Numbered from the stretch's first letter, positions 51,537 to 62,900 are shown. The stretch: DNA of 64,000 nt from Chelydra serpentina (GCA_037349315.1 JBAIAC010000262.1:124001-188000); one strand, 5' to 3'. Program-made: numbers and translations. Notes: generated by a model not told the origin, from the letters alone.

Positions 51537-52319
51537 GTAGAGACTGTCCGGTTTGGCCAATGTACATGGCAGAGGGGCATTGCTGGCACATGATGGCATA
51601 TATCACATTGGTAGATGTGCAGGTGAACGAGCCCCTGATGGTGTGGCTGATGTGATTAGGTCCTATGATGGTGTCACTTCAATAGATATGTGGACAGAGT
51701 TGCCATCGGGTTTTGTCTCTACGCAAAAGAATAAATGGACACAAATCTGACATCAGGAATCATCACATTCAAAAGCCAGTAGGTGAACACTTCAACCTCT
51801 CTAATCACTCAATGACAGATTTAAAGGGGGCAATTTTGCAACAGAAAAAACTTCAAAAACAGACTCCAACGAGAAGCTGCTGAACTAGAATTCATGTGCA
51901 AACTAGATACCATTACCTTAGGTTTGAATAGAGACTGGGAATGGCTCGGTCATTACGTTAATTGGATCTATTTCACCTCGTTTAATAGCCTAGTTAAATA
52001 CTCTTAACACCTTTGTGTCAACTGTCTGTAATTGGCCATCTTGATGATCACTTGAAAAGTTTCTTTCCCTTGCTGGTAACAGTTCCTTTCAATTAATTAG
52101 CCTTTTACAGTTGTTATGGTTACTTCCACCTTTTCATGTTTCTCTGAATGTATAAATATCCTCCTACTGGATGTTCCGTTCTATGCATCCAACGACGCGG
52201 ACTGTAGTCCACGAAAGCTTATGCTGAAATAAATTTCTTAGTCTCTTAGGTGCCACAAGTGCTCCTGTTCTTATGTTCCTTTTGCTGACACAGACTAACA
52301 TGGCTACTACTCTGAAACC
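51537..52319 (+). mobile_element. Penelope-like element with inverted 5' part
   Basis: 51537-51715 is the reverse complement of the endonuclease region corresponding to about 14165-14335. 51716-52319 continues in plus orientation from the same point (TCTCTACGCAAAAGAATAAA) through the 3' tail ending near GCTACTACTCTGAAACC. The break point shares TCTCTAC on both sides. The copy is a pseudogene (frameshifts and stops) and sits inside an inverted Gln-Lys tRNA cassette. Confidence 0.85.
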
Positions 52320-52390
52320 TGTATTGTTTCCTGCCTGCTTTTTCTTGACTAGTTTCTCTTCTGCACCAAACTTACCTTTTCCTGATGTGA

Positions 52391-52463
52391 GTCTGGCTAG
52401 CTCAGTTGGTTGAGCATCAGACTTTTAATTTGAGAGTCCAGGGTTCAAGTTCCTGGTCAGGTG
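52391..52463 (+). tRNA. tRNA-Lys (TTT)
   Basis: 73 nt. GTCTGGC pairs with GTCAGGT using G:U pairs. D arm TAGCTCAGTTGGTTGAGC, loop CTTTTAA, T arm CAGGGTTCAAGTTCCTG. One anticodon stem change (TTTGA). Member of the inverted cassette. Confidence 0.72.
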
Positions 52464-52777
52464 TCCAGAGCATCATATACTTCAAGAAGCAGCTTTTCAG
52501 TACCCCCCTACTTGTTGTTACTTTTTTCTTTTCAGGACTTGGGCTTTCCTAGGAAGGGCCATTTACAGCCTGGGATTTAAGGGGCAACTTCCTCACACGC
52601 CCACTGGCCTCACAGTCTGGAGGAAGAAAGGCTTCTGGGTCTACAGCAAACCGCTGCGTGATGACTTGTTGAGCAAACGCAGGGCTGGCCAGAGAGGCCT
52701 TGAGCAAGAGAGGCAAAAAATTGTCCGCCCAGGCTCTGCTACACCACAAGTCAGAAGAACACAAGGCTATCACCACC

Positions 52778-52848
52778 GGTCCCATGGTGTAAGGGCAGCA
52801 CTCAGGGCTCTGAATCCTGCAATCCGAGTTCAAGTCTCGGTGGGACCT
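52778..52848 (+). tRNA. tRNA-Gln (CTG)
   Basis: 71 nt. GGTCCCA pairs perfectly with TGGGACC. D arm GTGTAAGGGCAGCAC (one base short), loop CTCTGAA (CTG), T arm CCGAGTTCAAGTCTCGG perfect. The best preserved of the three Gln genes. It decodes CAG. Confidence 0.8.
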
Positions 52849-53095
52849 TGGAGCAGCTCTTTTGCCACCTAACACTACTGGCTGTTCCAAGGCTTCGTCT
52901 TGCTCTCTCCAGTGATGTGGGAGCCCATCGTTTGCCCGCTAGCAGTTGTCACTTCAGCGCCAGAGGGGACGTTTGATCCAGAAGGCTGGTCATTCCTGGA
53001 GTCCTGTAGGAAGGGGGTGCGAGCTCCATTTCCTCTGAGTCCTGAAGCTGGGCTGCAGCCTGGCCTAGGAGGCAGCCCGATGGGTTGACCTACTG
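52849..53095. repeat. Duplicated 3' flank of Gln cassette
   Basis: Reverse complement of about 44950-45186 and, in part, of 46999-47062 (CTCTGAGTCCTGAAGCTGGG; GGCCTAGGAGGCAGCC). Confidence 0.6.
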
Positions 53096-53099
53096 GCCC

Positions 53100-53760
53100 A
53101 AAGTCACTTGGACGGCGTTGGTGTTCCCCAGGAATGCTGACGGGCTGGCCTAAGGGAGGGAGGATTAATACTCCTCCCTATCAGTCAGGGCGGAAGACGA
53201 GGGCTGCGGGAGTGGGCAGGTTGATGAGCTGGGCCTTCTAGCGTTCGGTCAGTGACGAGGTGGGGAACCTGACCTGGGAGAGGCAGCCGCTGGCCTGTCA
53301 GGAACGGCTCAGAGGTGGAGTTAGGGACCTTGTCATTAGCCCAGAAGGGTGTCATGCTCAAGATCTATCTTTTGGCTGCAGGTAATTTCCTCAGCCATGT
53401 AGTGCCCACTGCTCCACGCGTGGTGCTGAGACCGAACACGACGGCCTTCCCCTTCTTGTGGGGCACTAGGACGTCCCTACCGAGCCAGGAGAAGTGTGGC
53501 TTTTCTGCCGGTATTGGAAGGGGGGTGGGGCACGGTGGGCTTTGGAGCCTTTTATGGCTCTACTATTGTGTTATTCAGTTTTCAGCCCGTGGTGGAGCTG
53601 GAGGGCAGGTCAGGCCCGAGGGGAATGGCGGGGCAGCCACAAAGAACACAACCGACTCTTCCGATCTGGCTATTTTTATCTTAAACCCACTGGGTGCAGC
53701 ACCGGGTTTGCGTTGGCTGATGCTGCTGGAAGCGGGAGGAGATTAGGAGGCCCCCAGCTC
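53100..53760 (+). mobile_element. Possible L1/Tx1-type LINE remnant
   Basis: Frame 53315-53746 reads LSLAQKGVMLKIYLLAAGNF and, further on, AFPFLWGTR. This spacing resembles the segment after the RT palm in L1/Tx1-like LINEs. Frameshifts surround it. I hold this weakly; it could be another old repeat. Confidence 0.3.
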
Positions 53761-54799
53761 TCTCTAGTGTTCATCCTCTCCCACCTTATGTCCTCCGGGA
53801 TTGTCAGGGGGTGGCCAGGTGGAAGGTGCTTGCATCCAAGTGCTTGGCTGGAGGTGCAGAAAGTGGGGGCTGGGATGGAGCTGCATGGGCAGCAGCACCC
53901 CAGAAAGCAGGCTGGGATCGAGGGCCCTGGGGAATATCTCAGTCCCTTTTCTGTAGGTACGATGAATGCAGCCCCCGCGCCTGGGTCTTCAGGGACAGGA
54001 TATTTCTTTGCAAAATAAAGCTTTTAATCAAAAGGAGTAAAATGAAATGGGCACCCGATGGTGCCAGAGACTAAGGAATGAGAAGCCCCAGGATTCCTGA
54101 GTCCCCATTGACTCTGAAAAGGGATTTATTTAAACTCCCTTTATTTTTATGGCTGGTAAAATATAAGGACCAAGTGATTTCAGTGGCTCTGACGCAGGGA
54201 TTGCGGATGCTCTAACCGTACCTCAAATGGAATAATGATTGTATCCCTGAGTCATTAACGGCAGGCAGGTTCCCAAAGGCAATTCCAATAGGCTCCCTAC
54301 AATTGGTGATGCTGGGCAGTAGGGGAACCTCTCTGGGTCCCACTGTCAGTTCTCCTCTGTTTTCCATCACTCCGAGTGCTTCCGACTCCTGGGTGAGGTT
54401 TTCCTTGCAAGGTCTGTCTGTGACTCCTTGTGTGTAGGAAGTAAAGAGTGTGGGGCTCTCACTGAACTGAAGGAGGAAAACAGTTGGTTGAGAGACCTGG
54501 GGGAAGAATAAAAGAGGCCCAGAAGCACGGGTGCTGTAATGGGGAGGCAGGGGGCCCTGGCCCCCAACTTTTGATGGTAGGGGGAATATGCCCTCCAACT
54601 CTTTCCCAGTCCTAAGGGTGAGCAACAGCGGGAGAGGGTGGAGAGGAGCAACGGGTGGGTGGCGTCTTGTGGAGATGGGGCAGTGTGGGGTTGGGTCTTG
54701 GGGTGGGGGTTCAGGGGAAATGGGTGGGACCTCGGGGCAGGGCCATGGTTTGGGTACCTGTGGACCCCACACTTTTAGGGGCTTCCGCTGTTCCGGGCC
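53761..54799. other. Unrecognised intergenic sequence
   Basis: No gene or RNA seen; frames on both strands overlap and lack resemblance. Confidence 0.35.
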
Positions 54800-55268
54800 A
54801 CAAGGATGACAAAATATTAGCAGGCTATTGTTTTAACTACTTGGCCAGTTTGTCTAATGGGCTCATCCCTCTATTGGCCAGAAACCAAAGCTAGACCTCC
54901 CGCTGTAGCTATGACTTCTGCTACTGAACCACCAATGCACTAACTCCTCTTGTGAGACATTTCCTTCTGCACAATACTGCTGCTATTCCAGCTATTGACT
55001 CCAGGAGACATTTTTCTTAGCCTGGTTTTGTGGTCACTTGTGTCTCTAGCAAAGGTCAGTCCCTGGCCCTGTGGTCCAGACATCGTCATTCAAATCAAGC
55101 TTCAAGTGAACAATTCTTTCCCATTCCCACTCTGTGGGAGGGGAGACTTTTCAAAGCCCTCTCTGTGCTACTGCACATGGCTAAGCAAAGAGAACAAACC
55201 ACAAATCCCCCCTGTGCTTTGGGAGCCGGGTTTGCTGTTTGATTTCTGTATTTCAGGTGACGTCAAGC
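54800..55268. repeat. Duplicated Ser-TGA flank, upstream of B2
   Basis: Reverse complement of about 5580-6045. It ends in CAAGC (55264-55268), the left copy of the B2 target duplication. Confidence 0.85.
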
Positions 55269-55688
55269 TGTCACGGAGTATAGGGGAGTCCGGCCCTGCA
55301 CCCCTCTTCCCCGGATTCACTGGGAGTCTCAGCCAGCCAGTAGAACAGAAGGTTTATTAGAGATGCCAGGAACACAGTCCAACCAGAGCTTGTCAGTACA
55401 TCCAGGACCCCTCAGTCGGGTCCTTCCGGGGGGCAGGGAGCTTAGACCCCAGCCTGGGGCTCCCTGCATTTCGCCCCGCAGCTCCACATGGGCCAGGCAG
55501 GCCAGACCCTGTCTGCCCCTCTCCCTTCCTCTCCCAAGCCAGCCCACAAACTCCCAGCCAAAGGTGTCAACTCCCAACCCCCATCCTGGCTCATGTTACA
55601 GCCTCAGGTAAAGTCTCACATTTCCAATGCAGCCTTTCCCTCAGGTCAGATCCATCTCGCTCTCTACTCCGTCACATCTCTCGTCACA
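55269..55688 (-). repeat. 3' LTR of element B2
   Basis: On the minus strand, TGTGACGAGAGATGTGACGG to CTCCGTGACA. The start contains a near-duplication (TGTGACGAGAGA then TGTGACG). AATAAACC is present. R/U5 match B1; U3 does not. Confidence 0.95.
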
Positions 55689-55913
55689 TCTCTCCCCCCT
55701 TCGAGACTGAACTGAGCGGGGTCACTTTAGCTAGTGACCTGGGGAAGTTCGAACCCGGTCACACCAGGCCGTTACAGTTCGACGAGCTCCCTTAGGTCGG
55801 GTGGGCTGGATGGCACCCGCAGGCCGCATGTGGGAAGGTTTATGCGGCCCGTGCCCTTTTCCCATCCCAAAACCCCTGGGGTTCAAGCTGAGATCAGGTC
55901 TTTTTCCAGCGCT

Positions 55914-58853
55914 CTAGTCTGGAGGGCTGTAGTTCGGGCTCTCCTGGTTAAGAGCCTCCCTCTTGATCTGGTCCCCTCTCTGACCACGTGTCTGTGTCAC
56001 CAGCCGCTCGGCATCGGCCCCTTTTCCTGGATGCAGCCACGTCGGGGCGAAGTGGTGAATATACACTGTAAAGCGCCACCCAAATAGATCCGGCTGCTGC
56101 TTCTTAAGGGCCTGCCCCATGGCCAGGCATTCCTTCTCTATGGCCGGACCGTTCTGCCTCCAGGGCAGCAGCTCCTTGCTCAGATACCCGATGGGGCGTC
56201 TCCCCCGCTTCGCATAGGCCTGCATCAGCACCACGCCCAGCCCTGTGTCTGAGGCTTCGGTGAACACTGTACAGGGCTTGGCCCGGTCTGGGTTTACTCG
56301 ATCTATTGGGCCCTGGATTAGAGCCTCCTTCAGCGCACAGAGAGTCCTCTGGCCCTGCTCGGTCCAGACTGCCTCGTCTGGCTTCCCCTTCTTACCTAGC
56401 TCTGTGATGGGGGCAGCTAGGGAGCTAAAGGGGGGTACAAACCTCTGGTGGGACCCCGCCATCCCGCTAAAGGCCTGGCCCTGTTTCTTGGTCTGGGGAA
56501 CAGGCCAATCTCTGATCGCCTCCGCCTTGGCCAGCCCTGGGCTGTTGAATGACTGGTTCACCTCTAAAGCCAGCCTGTCCTTGGCCTCTCTCTCCAGGTT
56601 CTGGGCTCTTTTCCCAGTTACTCTGAATGGGGGACACCTGATGGAAGGATGGGCTCCCATCTCAGGGGAGAGATCCATCAGGGGGTCTTCCCCATTCTCC
56701 TCCCAATTGTCCCTTACCGGTTCTAGGGGTCCCCTTACTCTCCTCCCATACCACAGCTTGAAAGGGAAGCCCCCTGGTGATTCCTGGGGCACTTCCTTGT
56801 GCCATCGGTGGGGCAGGTACTTGTCCCAGTCCTGTGGATGCTGATTGATGCAAGTCTTCAGCATCAGCCTCATGGTCCCCTGAACTCTCTCCACCAGCCC
56901 ATTGCACTGGGGATGATATGCTGAGGCCCAACTGTGCCGGACCCCACATTTCTCCCACAAGCACCGGAGCAGGGCCGACATGAAATTGGACCCTTGGTCT
57001 GTCAGGACTTCCTTGGGGAACCCCACTCGGCTGAAAATGGTCAGCAGCGCATCCGCCACAGTGTCTGCTTCAATGGAGGATAAGGGTACCACCTCGGGGT
57101 AGCGGGTGGCAAAATCTACCACCACCCGAATGTACTTCTTCCCCGACTGGGTTGCCCTGCTGAGGGGGCCCACCCCATTCATAGCCACCTTCTGGAAAGG
57201 TTCCTCCCTGAGGGGCAGGGACCTCCAGGGATCTTCTCCCTTACCCTGGACCAGGTATAATAGCCGGTGATGATACTTCGGGTGCCTCACCGGCTGCCTC
57301 CTGATTCCCCGCAGTTCTACTTCCCCTTGGGAAGCCCATTCCCGGCACAGGAATCCCTTCTCCCACAGGGATCTGTCTCTGCAGTCTTCCCCAAGGGGGT
57401 TTGCAGCGCTGTGGCCAGCAAGTTCCCTTAGCTTCTCCAAAGCGGGATCCCTCTGCAGCTGACTGGCCAGGCTTGGGGTCACGGCCCCACTGAGCCCTGT
57501 CCCTGGTGGCTCCCTCCCTGCCGTGGAATCACTTCCCGGCAGCACCTCTGGACCAGGCAAGCCTGGTTGGCAGCCGTCCTGCCCTGCCTGTGTGTTCCCC
57601 CACTCAGCTGGGGTCTCTGCTCCCCCCGGGCTCAGCGCTGCCCTGGCTGTCCCTGTGGGGCCAGGCAGCGAGCTCGCTGCTTTGGTCACAGCATCAGAGC
57701 CAGCGTGAGCCACCTCTCCAGTGTGCAGGGGGGTGGGGAGCATCTCTCTGACCCACCCCGCCCTAGGGGTCTGGTTACAGGCAGGCAGGTAACCGGGGCC
57801 TGGCAGCTCCTCCCCCCTGCCAGCCAGGTCATTTGCATTTTCACTGACCATTTCCCTCTTAGCCAATTGGTTTCCTGAGTTCAAATTCAAATCCTCGGCC
57901 GTTACAGGGCCTGGATCCTGTCCCAAAGATACACAGTCACCCCCCAACAGCACCTCACCGCTGATATCCTGGAGACCCCCAACCACCAGCCAGCCCGACC
58001 CCTCCTGGGTCTGCACAGGGATCTGGGCCATAGGCAGGGTGAATGGGTCTGTCCCTGGGACCCTCACCCAGGTCACACAGCCCCTCAGCAGCTGGTGGGG
58101 GTGCACCACCCGGGGCCTGACCACACTTCTCTCTGTCCCGGGGTCTTGCCACCCCCCGAATGTCTCTCCATTGACCATCAGCTTCCGCTTCCACTGGGGG
58201 TCCATAGGGCTTGAGTCCAGGGCCAGGAGTGGAAATCCGTCCACCATCCCACCCTTCTGGCTGGTGGAGTTTATGGCCTTGGGACCCAGCAAGGGGGTTA
58301 GATCCCGGGGCTTTTCCGCAGGGTCTCCCTGGTTCCAATCACCAGCCTGCTCCACGGCAGTGAGGTGGGCCTCCACATCCCCACCCTCCTTAACCAGGGG
58401 CAGCAATTTAGGATCGAGGTTCCCTGCGGAGCTGGCACCCCGGGATCTGTCCCCACTTACCCCTGGCCAGTCCCCTATGCCTCTCCGTTCCACCACCGCA
58501 AGTTCACGCTGCTGCTTCTTCTGTAGGTCTTTCTCGGGCTCTTGCTGTCTCTCACCGTCCTCTTGCTCTCTCGGACTCAGCTCCAGTCCCATCCGTCTCC
58601 GATCCCCTGCTGGGGAACCCGATCGTGAAGATCCCCGTCTGGTTGGGGACCAGACTCTTGGGGATGCCAGGCTATCACTCCAGCTGCCCCCAGATCCTGC
58701 TGTAGCCCCATTGGGGTCAGAAATCTGCTCCCTGGAATGGTCATCTTCCTCCAGCCGCGTGATTAACTGGGCTTTAGTGAGCTTTCCAATGGGTATCCCT
58801 CTCTTTTTGCACAGGGTTACAATGCTCTTCTTAAGGAGAAGGCGATACGCCAT
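55914..58853 (-). CDS. Element B2 scrambled polyprotein
   Basis: 979 codons from the ATG at 58853 (minus strand). It is collinear with the B1 frame: SAP-like start, DPG in the protease position, integrase without HHCC domain and with Asn at the first catalytic site but Asp and Glu at the other two, RT thumb piece (TKKQGQAFSGMAGSHQRFVP), and an RNase H start with Glu for Asp. It ends earlier than B1 because a TAG follows PNYSPPD where B1 reads on for about 60 codons. The shared lesions mean both copies descend from one already defective master. Confidence 0.83.
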   Translation of the reverse strand: MAYRLLLKKSIVTLCKKRGIPIGKLTKAQLITRLEEDDHSREQISDPNGATAGSGGSWSDSLASPRVWSPTRRGSSRSGSPAGDRRRMGLELSPREQEDGERQQEPEKDLQKKQQRELAVVERRGIGDWPGVSGDRSRGASSAGNLDPKLLPLVKEGGDVEAHLTAVEQAGDWNQGDPAEKPRDLTPLLGPKAINSTSQKGGMVDGFPLLALDSSPMDPQWKRKLMVNGETFGGWQDPGTERSVVRPRVVHPHQLLRGCVTWVRVPGTDPFTLPMAQIPVQTQEGSGWLVVGGLQDISGEVLLGGDCVSLGQDPGPVTAEDLNLNSGNQLAKREMVSENANDLAGRGEELPGPGYLPACNQTPRAGWVREMLPTPLHTGEVAHAGSDAVTKAASSLPGPTGTARAALSPGGAETPAEWGNTQAGQDGCQPGLPGPEVLPGSDSTAGREPPGTGLSGAVTPSLASQLQRDPALEKLRELAGHSAANPLGEDCRDRSLWEKGFLCREWASQGEVELRGIRRQPVRHPKYHHRLLYLVQGKGEDPWRSLPLREEPFQKVAMNGVGPLSRATQSGKKYIRVVVDFATRYPEVVPLSSIEADTVADALLTIFSRVGFPKEVLTDQGSNFMSALLRCLWEKCGVRHSWASAYHPQCNGLVERVQGTMRLMLKTCINQHPQDWDKYLPHRWHKEVPQESPGGFPFKLWYGRRVRGPLEPVRDNWEENGEDPLMDLSPEMGAHPSIRCPPFRVTGKRAQNLEREAKDRLALEVNQSFNSPGLAKAEAIRDWPVPQTKKQGQAFSGMAGSHQRFVPPFSSLAAPITELGKKGKPDEAVWTEQGQRTLCALKEALIQGPIDRVNPDRAKPCTVFTEASDTGLGVVLMQAYAKRGRRPIGYLSKELLPWRQNGPAIEKECLAMGQALKKQQPDLFGWRFTVYIHHFAPTWLHPGKGADAERLVTQTRGQRGDQIKREALNQESPNYSPPD

Positions 58854-59296
58854 CACTTCACTGCTCCCAAGTTTGCTGTGGACTCGCAGGCCTGTGTGCT
58901 CTTAGCTCCCCACGGTTTCCAGGAAGAACCCCAAGTGTGCCAGCCCTTCTCCAGGTCACCGCCTCTTTGCCAGGGTCGAGCTGCAGCTCCTGCGCCCCTG
59001 GGTCCACTCACGGCACCCCCAGGGGAACCCTGTCACTGCAAAATTCCTTCTCTCTCCCAGGGCCAAGCCGCAGGCTCCTCCGCCCCTGGGACTGCTCACT
59101 GTAGCCCCCAGGGGGACCCCCTCATTGCACAGTCCTTCTCGCTGGACACACACTCCCAGGGGTTAAGCGTAGCTCCTCCGCTCCCCGAAACCGCTCCTCC
59201 GTGAGCCTTCAGCACGCCTGGTCCTCGTTAGCACCCCTTCATTCTACTGCTCCCCAGTTACTTACTGCAGGAAGCGCCGTTCACGGGGTGCAGAAC

Positions 59297-59314
59297 ATCC
59301 CACCGCTGCCACCA
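59297..59314 (-). other. Primer-binding site of element B2, tRNA-Leu type
   Basis: The plus strand ATCCCACCGCTGCCACCA reads like the 3' end of tRNA-Leu (AAG/TAG type) including CCA, so the minus strand is an 18-nt PBS. Recognition of the tRNA is from memory. Confidence 0.78.
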
Positions 59315-59316
59315 GT

Positions 59317-59736
59317 TGTCACGGAGTATAGGGGAGTCCGGCCCTGCACCCCTCTTCCCCGGATTCACTGGGAGTCTCAGCCAGCCAGTAGAACAGAAGG
59401 TTTATTAGAGATGCCAGGAACACAGTCCAACCAGAGCTTGTCAGTACATCCAGGACCCCTCAGTCGGGTCCTTCCGGGGGGCAGGGAGCTTAGACCCCAG
59501 CCTGGGGCTCCCTGCATTTCGCCCCGCAGCTCCACATGGGCCAGGCAGGCCAGACCCTGTCTGCCCCTCTCCCTTCCTCTCCCAAGCCAGCCCACAAACT
59601 CCCAGCCAAAGGTGTCAACTCCCAACCCCCATCCTGGCTCATGTTACAGCCTCAGGTAAAGTCTCACATTTCCAATGCAGCCTTTCCCTCAGGTCAGATC
59701 CATCTCGCTCTCTACTCCGTCACATCTCTCGTCACA
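59317..59736 (-). repeat. 5' LTR of element B2
   Basis: 420 bp, essentially identical to the 3' LTR, which argues for recent insertion. Confidence 0.95.
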
Positions 59737-59798
59737 CAAGCCCAGGCATTGGGATTATTTACCAGTTTCTTTGCCATGGGAGCACTACTGTGCTCACA

Positions 59799-59880
59799 GC
59801 TGTGATGGCCGAGTGGTTAAGGTGTTGAAGTTGAAATCCAATAGGGTTCCCCTGCGCAGGTTTGAATCCTGCTCACAGCG
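59799..59880 (+). tRNA. tRNA-Ser (TGA)
   Basis: 82 nt. GCTGTGA pairs with TCACAGC. D arm GGCCGAGTGGTTAAGG, loop GTTGAAA (TGA), long variable arm. The T loop GGTTTGAATCC has C56 to T, and one anticodon stem pair is lost. It is the duplicate of 5436-5517, 58 bp from the B2 target site. Confidence 0.8.
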
Positions 59881-59889
59881 AGGCCTGTG

Positions 59890-61160
59890 TTTTAGCCACA
59901 GTTTCTAACCAGGGCAATACATCCTGCCCAGTTGCCTCGCTGACAGGGGATGCCGACATTTCTGTAAGGCGCACTGGCAGCGGGGGGGATGTGGCTGCTG
60001 CCGCAGGCCTGGCTTTAATGCCTGGTACTTCCTCACCTGCTTGGCTGTCTGGGGCCTTCAGTGCCGCCCTGCCGGCTGTCCCTCCAGCTGTGGGAGAAGC
60101 GGGCTGGTGGCTCAAAGGGTTTTGCTGGGGCTATCGGTGAGGGGGAATCGCTGTCTGAGGATGGCTCCATGGAAGAGCTGAGCTTTGCATTTTGTTCCGG
60201 CCTGTGGTCTCCTCTGTCATGTGGCAGTGAGTTCCACAGCTCCGGGGGGAGCTCAGCCTCCTGTAAGCCTCCCTGTCTGGGTGAGCTGGTGGGACGCCGG
60301 TGTCAGGAGAAGTCGTGGTGGCAGGAGAAGGGACAAGCTCCCTGGTGGAGACGGTTTGGACAGAAGCTGGAGCCTGGCCCTGGGCTCTGTGAGAAGAGCT
60401 GGAGCAGGGAGCAGGTACTGGGGTGACCTGTGGGGCAGAGCAGGGAGCAGGTACTGGGGTGACCTGTGGGGCAGATTGAACCAGCTGGAGCTGCTCAGGG
60501 CGTGTCGGTCCATCCCCAGCTGCAGGAAGGAGCCGCAGATCTCCCAGAGAGGTGGGGGCAGGGCCGTCCTTAGCCATGGGCAGAACAGACGGGCACGTAG
60601 GGCACCGCTCTGCCTGGGGCACCAGACACTCTGCCGGGAGCCGGGAGGGACGGGAAGCCGTGGGGCAGGTAAGAGCAGCGCTGGGTCCTAGAGAGAGCCC
60701 AATGCGCTGCCTGCAGCACAGTCTGGGGAGGGGATTGGCTGCTGGGGTCTCTGGGAAGCGGGGGGAGGAGCTCACCTGTGAGTGTGACTCTCCCCGGCGT
60801 GAGGGGACGCAGGCTGGGCGGCTCTGGCAGTGTCCTTTGTTGCCCCCCATAACGTCCATTCTTCTCCCCACACAGAGCACCCCCCTTTCCCCTCCCCCCC
60901 CCACAGAGCACCCCCCCTTTCCCCTCCCCCCCCCACGGAGCACCCCCATCTCCCCGCCCTCCCCTCCGGCAGGGCTGGGTTGGCTGAGGTGCTGGGGGGG
61001 GGGAGCTGGCTGCGTGCTGAGGAAGTAAAAATGAAATTAAGTCACTTCCTCGGCAGCCAGCCCAAGCAACAGGGGCCGGCTGGAATTACCACCCCAAGCT
61101 GGCTGGGCTGGGGACAGGGTGACCAGAGAGCATGTGTGAAAAACCAGGACAGGGGGTTGG
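59890..61160. other. Intergenic with short tandem repeats
   Basis: 59925-59975 resembles the Arg-CCT 5' flank (GACAGGGGATGCCGACATTT). 60403-60474 has two copies of a roughly 32-bp unit (GGTACTGGGGTGACCTGTGG). 60868-60955 has three copies of a 31-bp C-rich unit (CAGAGCACCCCCC). No gene recognised. Confidence 0.5.
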
Positions 61161-61370
61161 TAGGGTGACCAGATGTCCCACTTGTATAGGGACAGTCCCA
61201 ATTTTAGGGTCTTTTTTTTATATAGGCTCCTGTTACCCCCCATCCCCATCTCGATTTTCCACCGTTGCTGTCTGGTCACCCTAGGTGGGGGGTAATTGGT
61301 GCCTATATAAGACAAAGCCCCAAATAGCGGAAGTGGCCCTATAAAATCAGGACATCTGGTCACCCTCGCT
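61161..61370 (+). mobile_element. GGGTGACCAGA-type MITE plus adjoining partial copy
   Basis: 61161-61283 has inverted ends TAGGGTGACCAGA and TCTGGTCACCCTA. 61284-61370 continues with a second piece ending GACATCTGGTCACCCT, similar to 4420-4480. Confidence 0.78.
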
Positions 61371-61964
61371 GGGGAGCGTCTCTCCCCCGGGCTGGCAGCG
61401 ATCCACCTCATCCGGGGGGAGCTGCGCAGGGCAGGATGAGCTGCTGTGGGTCCGTGGGTGCCCGTCCCTGAGATCAGACGCTGGGTTAACTTCCCCATGG
61501 TCCGTGGGGCTGGCGGTGGTGCCCAGTGTCCTGTGATCGGACCTGACGGTTTGCTGCTGCTGTTGCCGCTCTGCTCCCCGAGTGACTAGCCAGCGGGGGG
61601 GGGGGGGGGGCATGGCCCCATCAGTTTTAAAAGGAGGGCTCTGCTATTCCCATGGATACCTCTCATGTCACCGTGGTTCTGCTGCAGCCCCAGGTAAGCA
61701 ATGGGTTCGGGTTGCTGGTTAAAGATTTCCTCTTTCTCCATCCCCGCCCCACGCGTCCAGCCTGCAGGAGGGAAGGGCTGGCCCGAGAGCCGTGTTAACA
61801 TCATCCTGTCAACACTGCGGGGTTAGCAGGATGTCCCTGGCTGTGCACACAGCGAGCTGGACGCATCGTTCTCAGGGCAGAGGCTAGTCAGGCGCGGGAG
61901 GAGACCACACGCTCAGCCATCTCGGAGAGACCTGGGGACTAAGGGTCTGAAGAAGCTCTCAAGG

Positions 61965-62900
61965 TCTAATTTTTGAAAATATTTGTTATCAATGAATGGG
62001 GAGATAACATCCAATCACTGCTGATAAGATTGTTGGGTGACAAAATACCGTCAGAGTGGTAATTACTGATGAGGAGAGGGCAGTGATACAGAGCGATCTG
62101 GCTCATTCGTCAAGCTGGGCCCATTCAAAGGAAACAAGTTTGACCAGAGCCAAATGCAAAGTCCGATACCTAGCAACAAGGCATGCCGGCCACACCTACA
62201 GAATGGGGAAGTGTTTCCAGGATAGCAGTGACTCTGGAAAGGATTGAGGGGCCATAGTGGAGAAGCCACTCAACATGAGCTCCCAGTGTGGTGAACAGGG
62301 CTAAAGCCATCATGAGATGTTTGAGCAGAGCCATGAGTAGGATAGGGAGGGGACACAGCATCAGAGAGGCTGATATTGGAATACTCCATCCAGTTTTGGT
62401 GTCCTCATTTGAAAAAGATGTTGAGAAATTGGAGCTGGGGCTGCAAAGAGCCACCAAATGTTCTGAGGTCTGGAGAAAAATGCCTTCGAGTGAGCTATTG
62501 AAAGAGCTCCACCTGTTTAGCTTCTCAAAAGAAGATTGAAAGGTGACTTCATTGAAGTGTTGAAGTGCCTTAATGCAGAGAAAATATTGGGTATTAAAGG
62601 GCTCTTTAATCTAGCAGAGAAAGGCATAACAAGACCCAATGGCTGGAAGGTAAAAAGAGACAAATTACAAATAAGGCAGAAATATTCAACAGCGAGGATG
62701 ATTCACCACAGGAACAAGGTACCAAGGGAAGTGGTGGATTCTCCATCTCTTGATGTCATTTAATGAAGACTAGATGCCTTTCTAGAATGTGTTTGCCCAA
62801 AAGTAGCTATTGTGGTACACAGGAGGCCTGTGATATGCAGGGGGTCAGATTAGATGCTCTAATGGTCTTTTCTGACCATAAAGTCTACTAATTTCTGAAA
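61965..62900 (+). mobile_element. CR1-type LINE fragment, copy 2
   Basis: Same as 26500-27430. The longest frames are 62288-62539 and 62536-62763 (MKGDFIEVLKCLNAEKILG), separated by a stop/frame change. It ends GGTCTTTTCTGACCATAAAG. Confidence 0.8.

Larger units (their letters stand above)
55269..59736 (-). mobile_element. LTR retrotransposon B2, non-autonomous, reverse orientation
   Basis: LTRs of 420 bp each (55269-55688 and 59317-59736), target duplication CAAGC at 55264-55268 and 59737-59741, PBS at 59297-59314, and an internal region of 3628 bp, the same length as in B1. The internal region is near-identical to B1, but the U3 part of the LTR is different. The empty paralogous site at 5575-5579 confirms the boundaries. 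Confidence 0.96.

Noticed and set aside
58039..58905. 288-codon plus-strand frame antisense to element B2
   Set aside because: Shadow of the B2 polyprotein frame; the equivalent antisense frame exists in B1. No independent coding signal.
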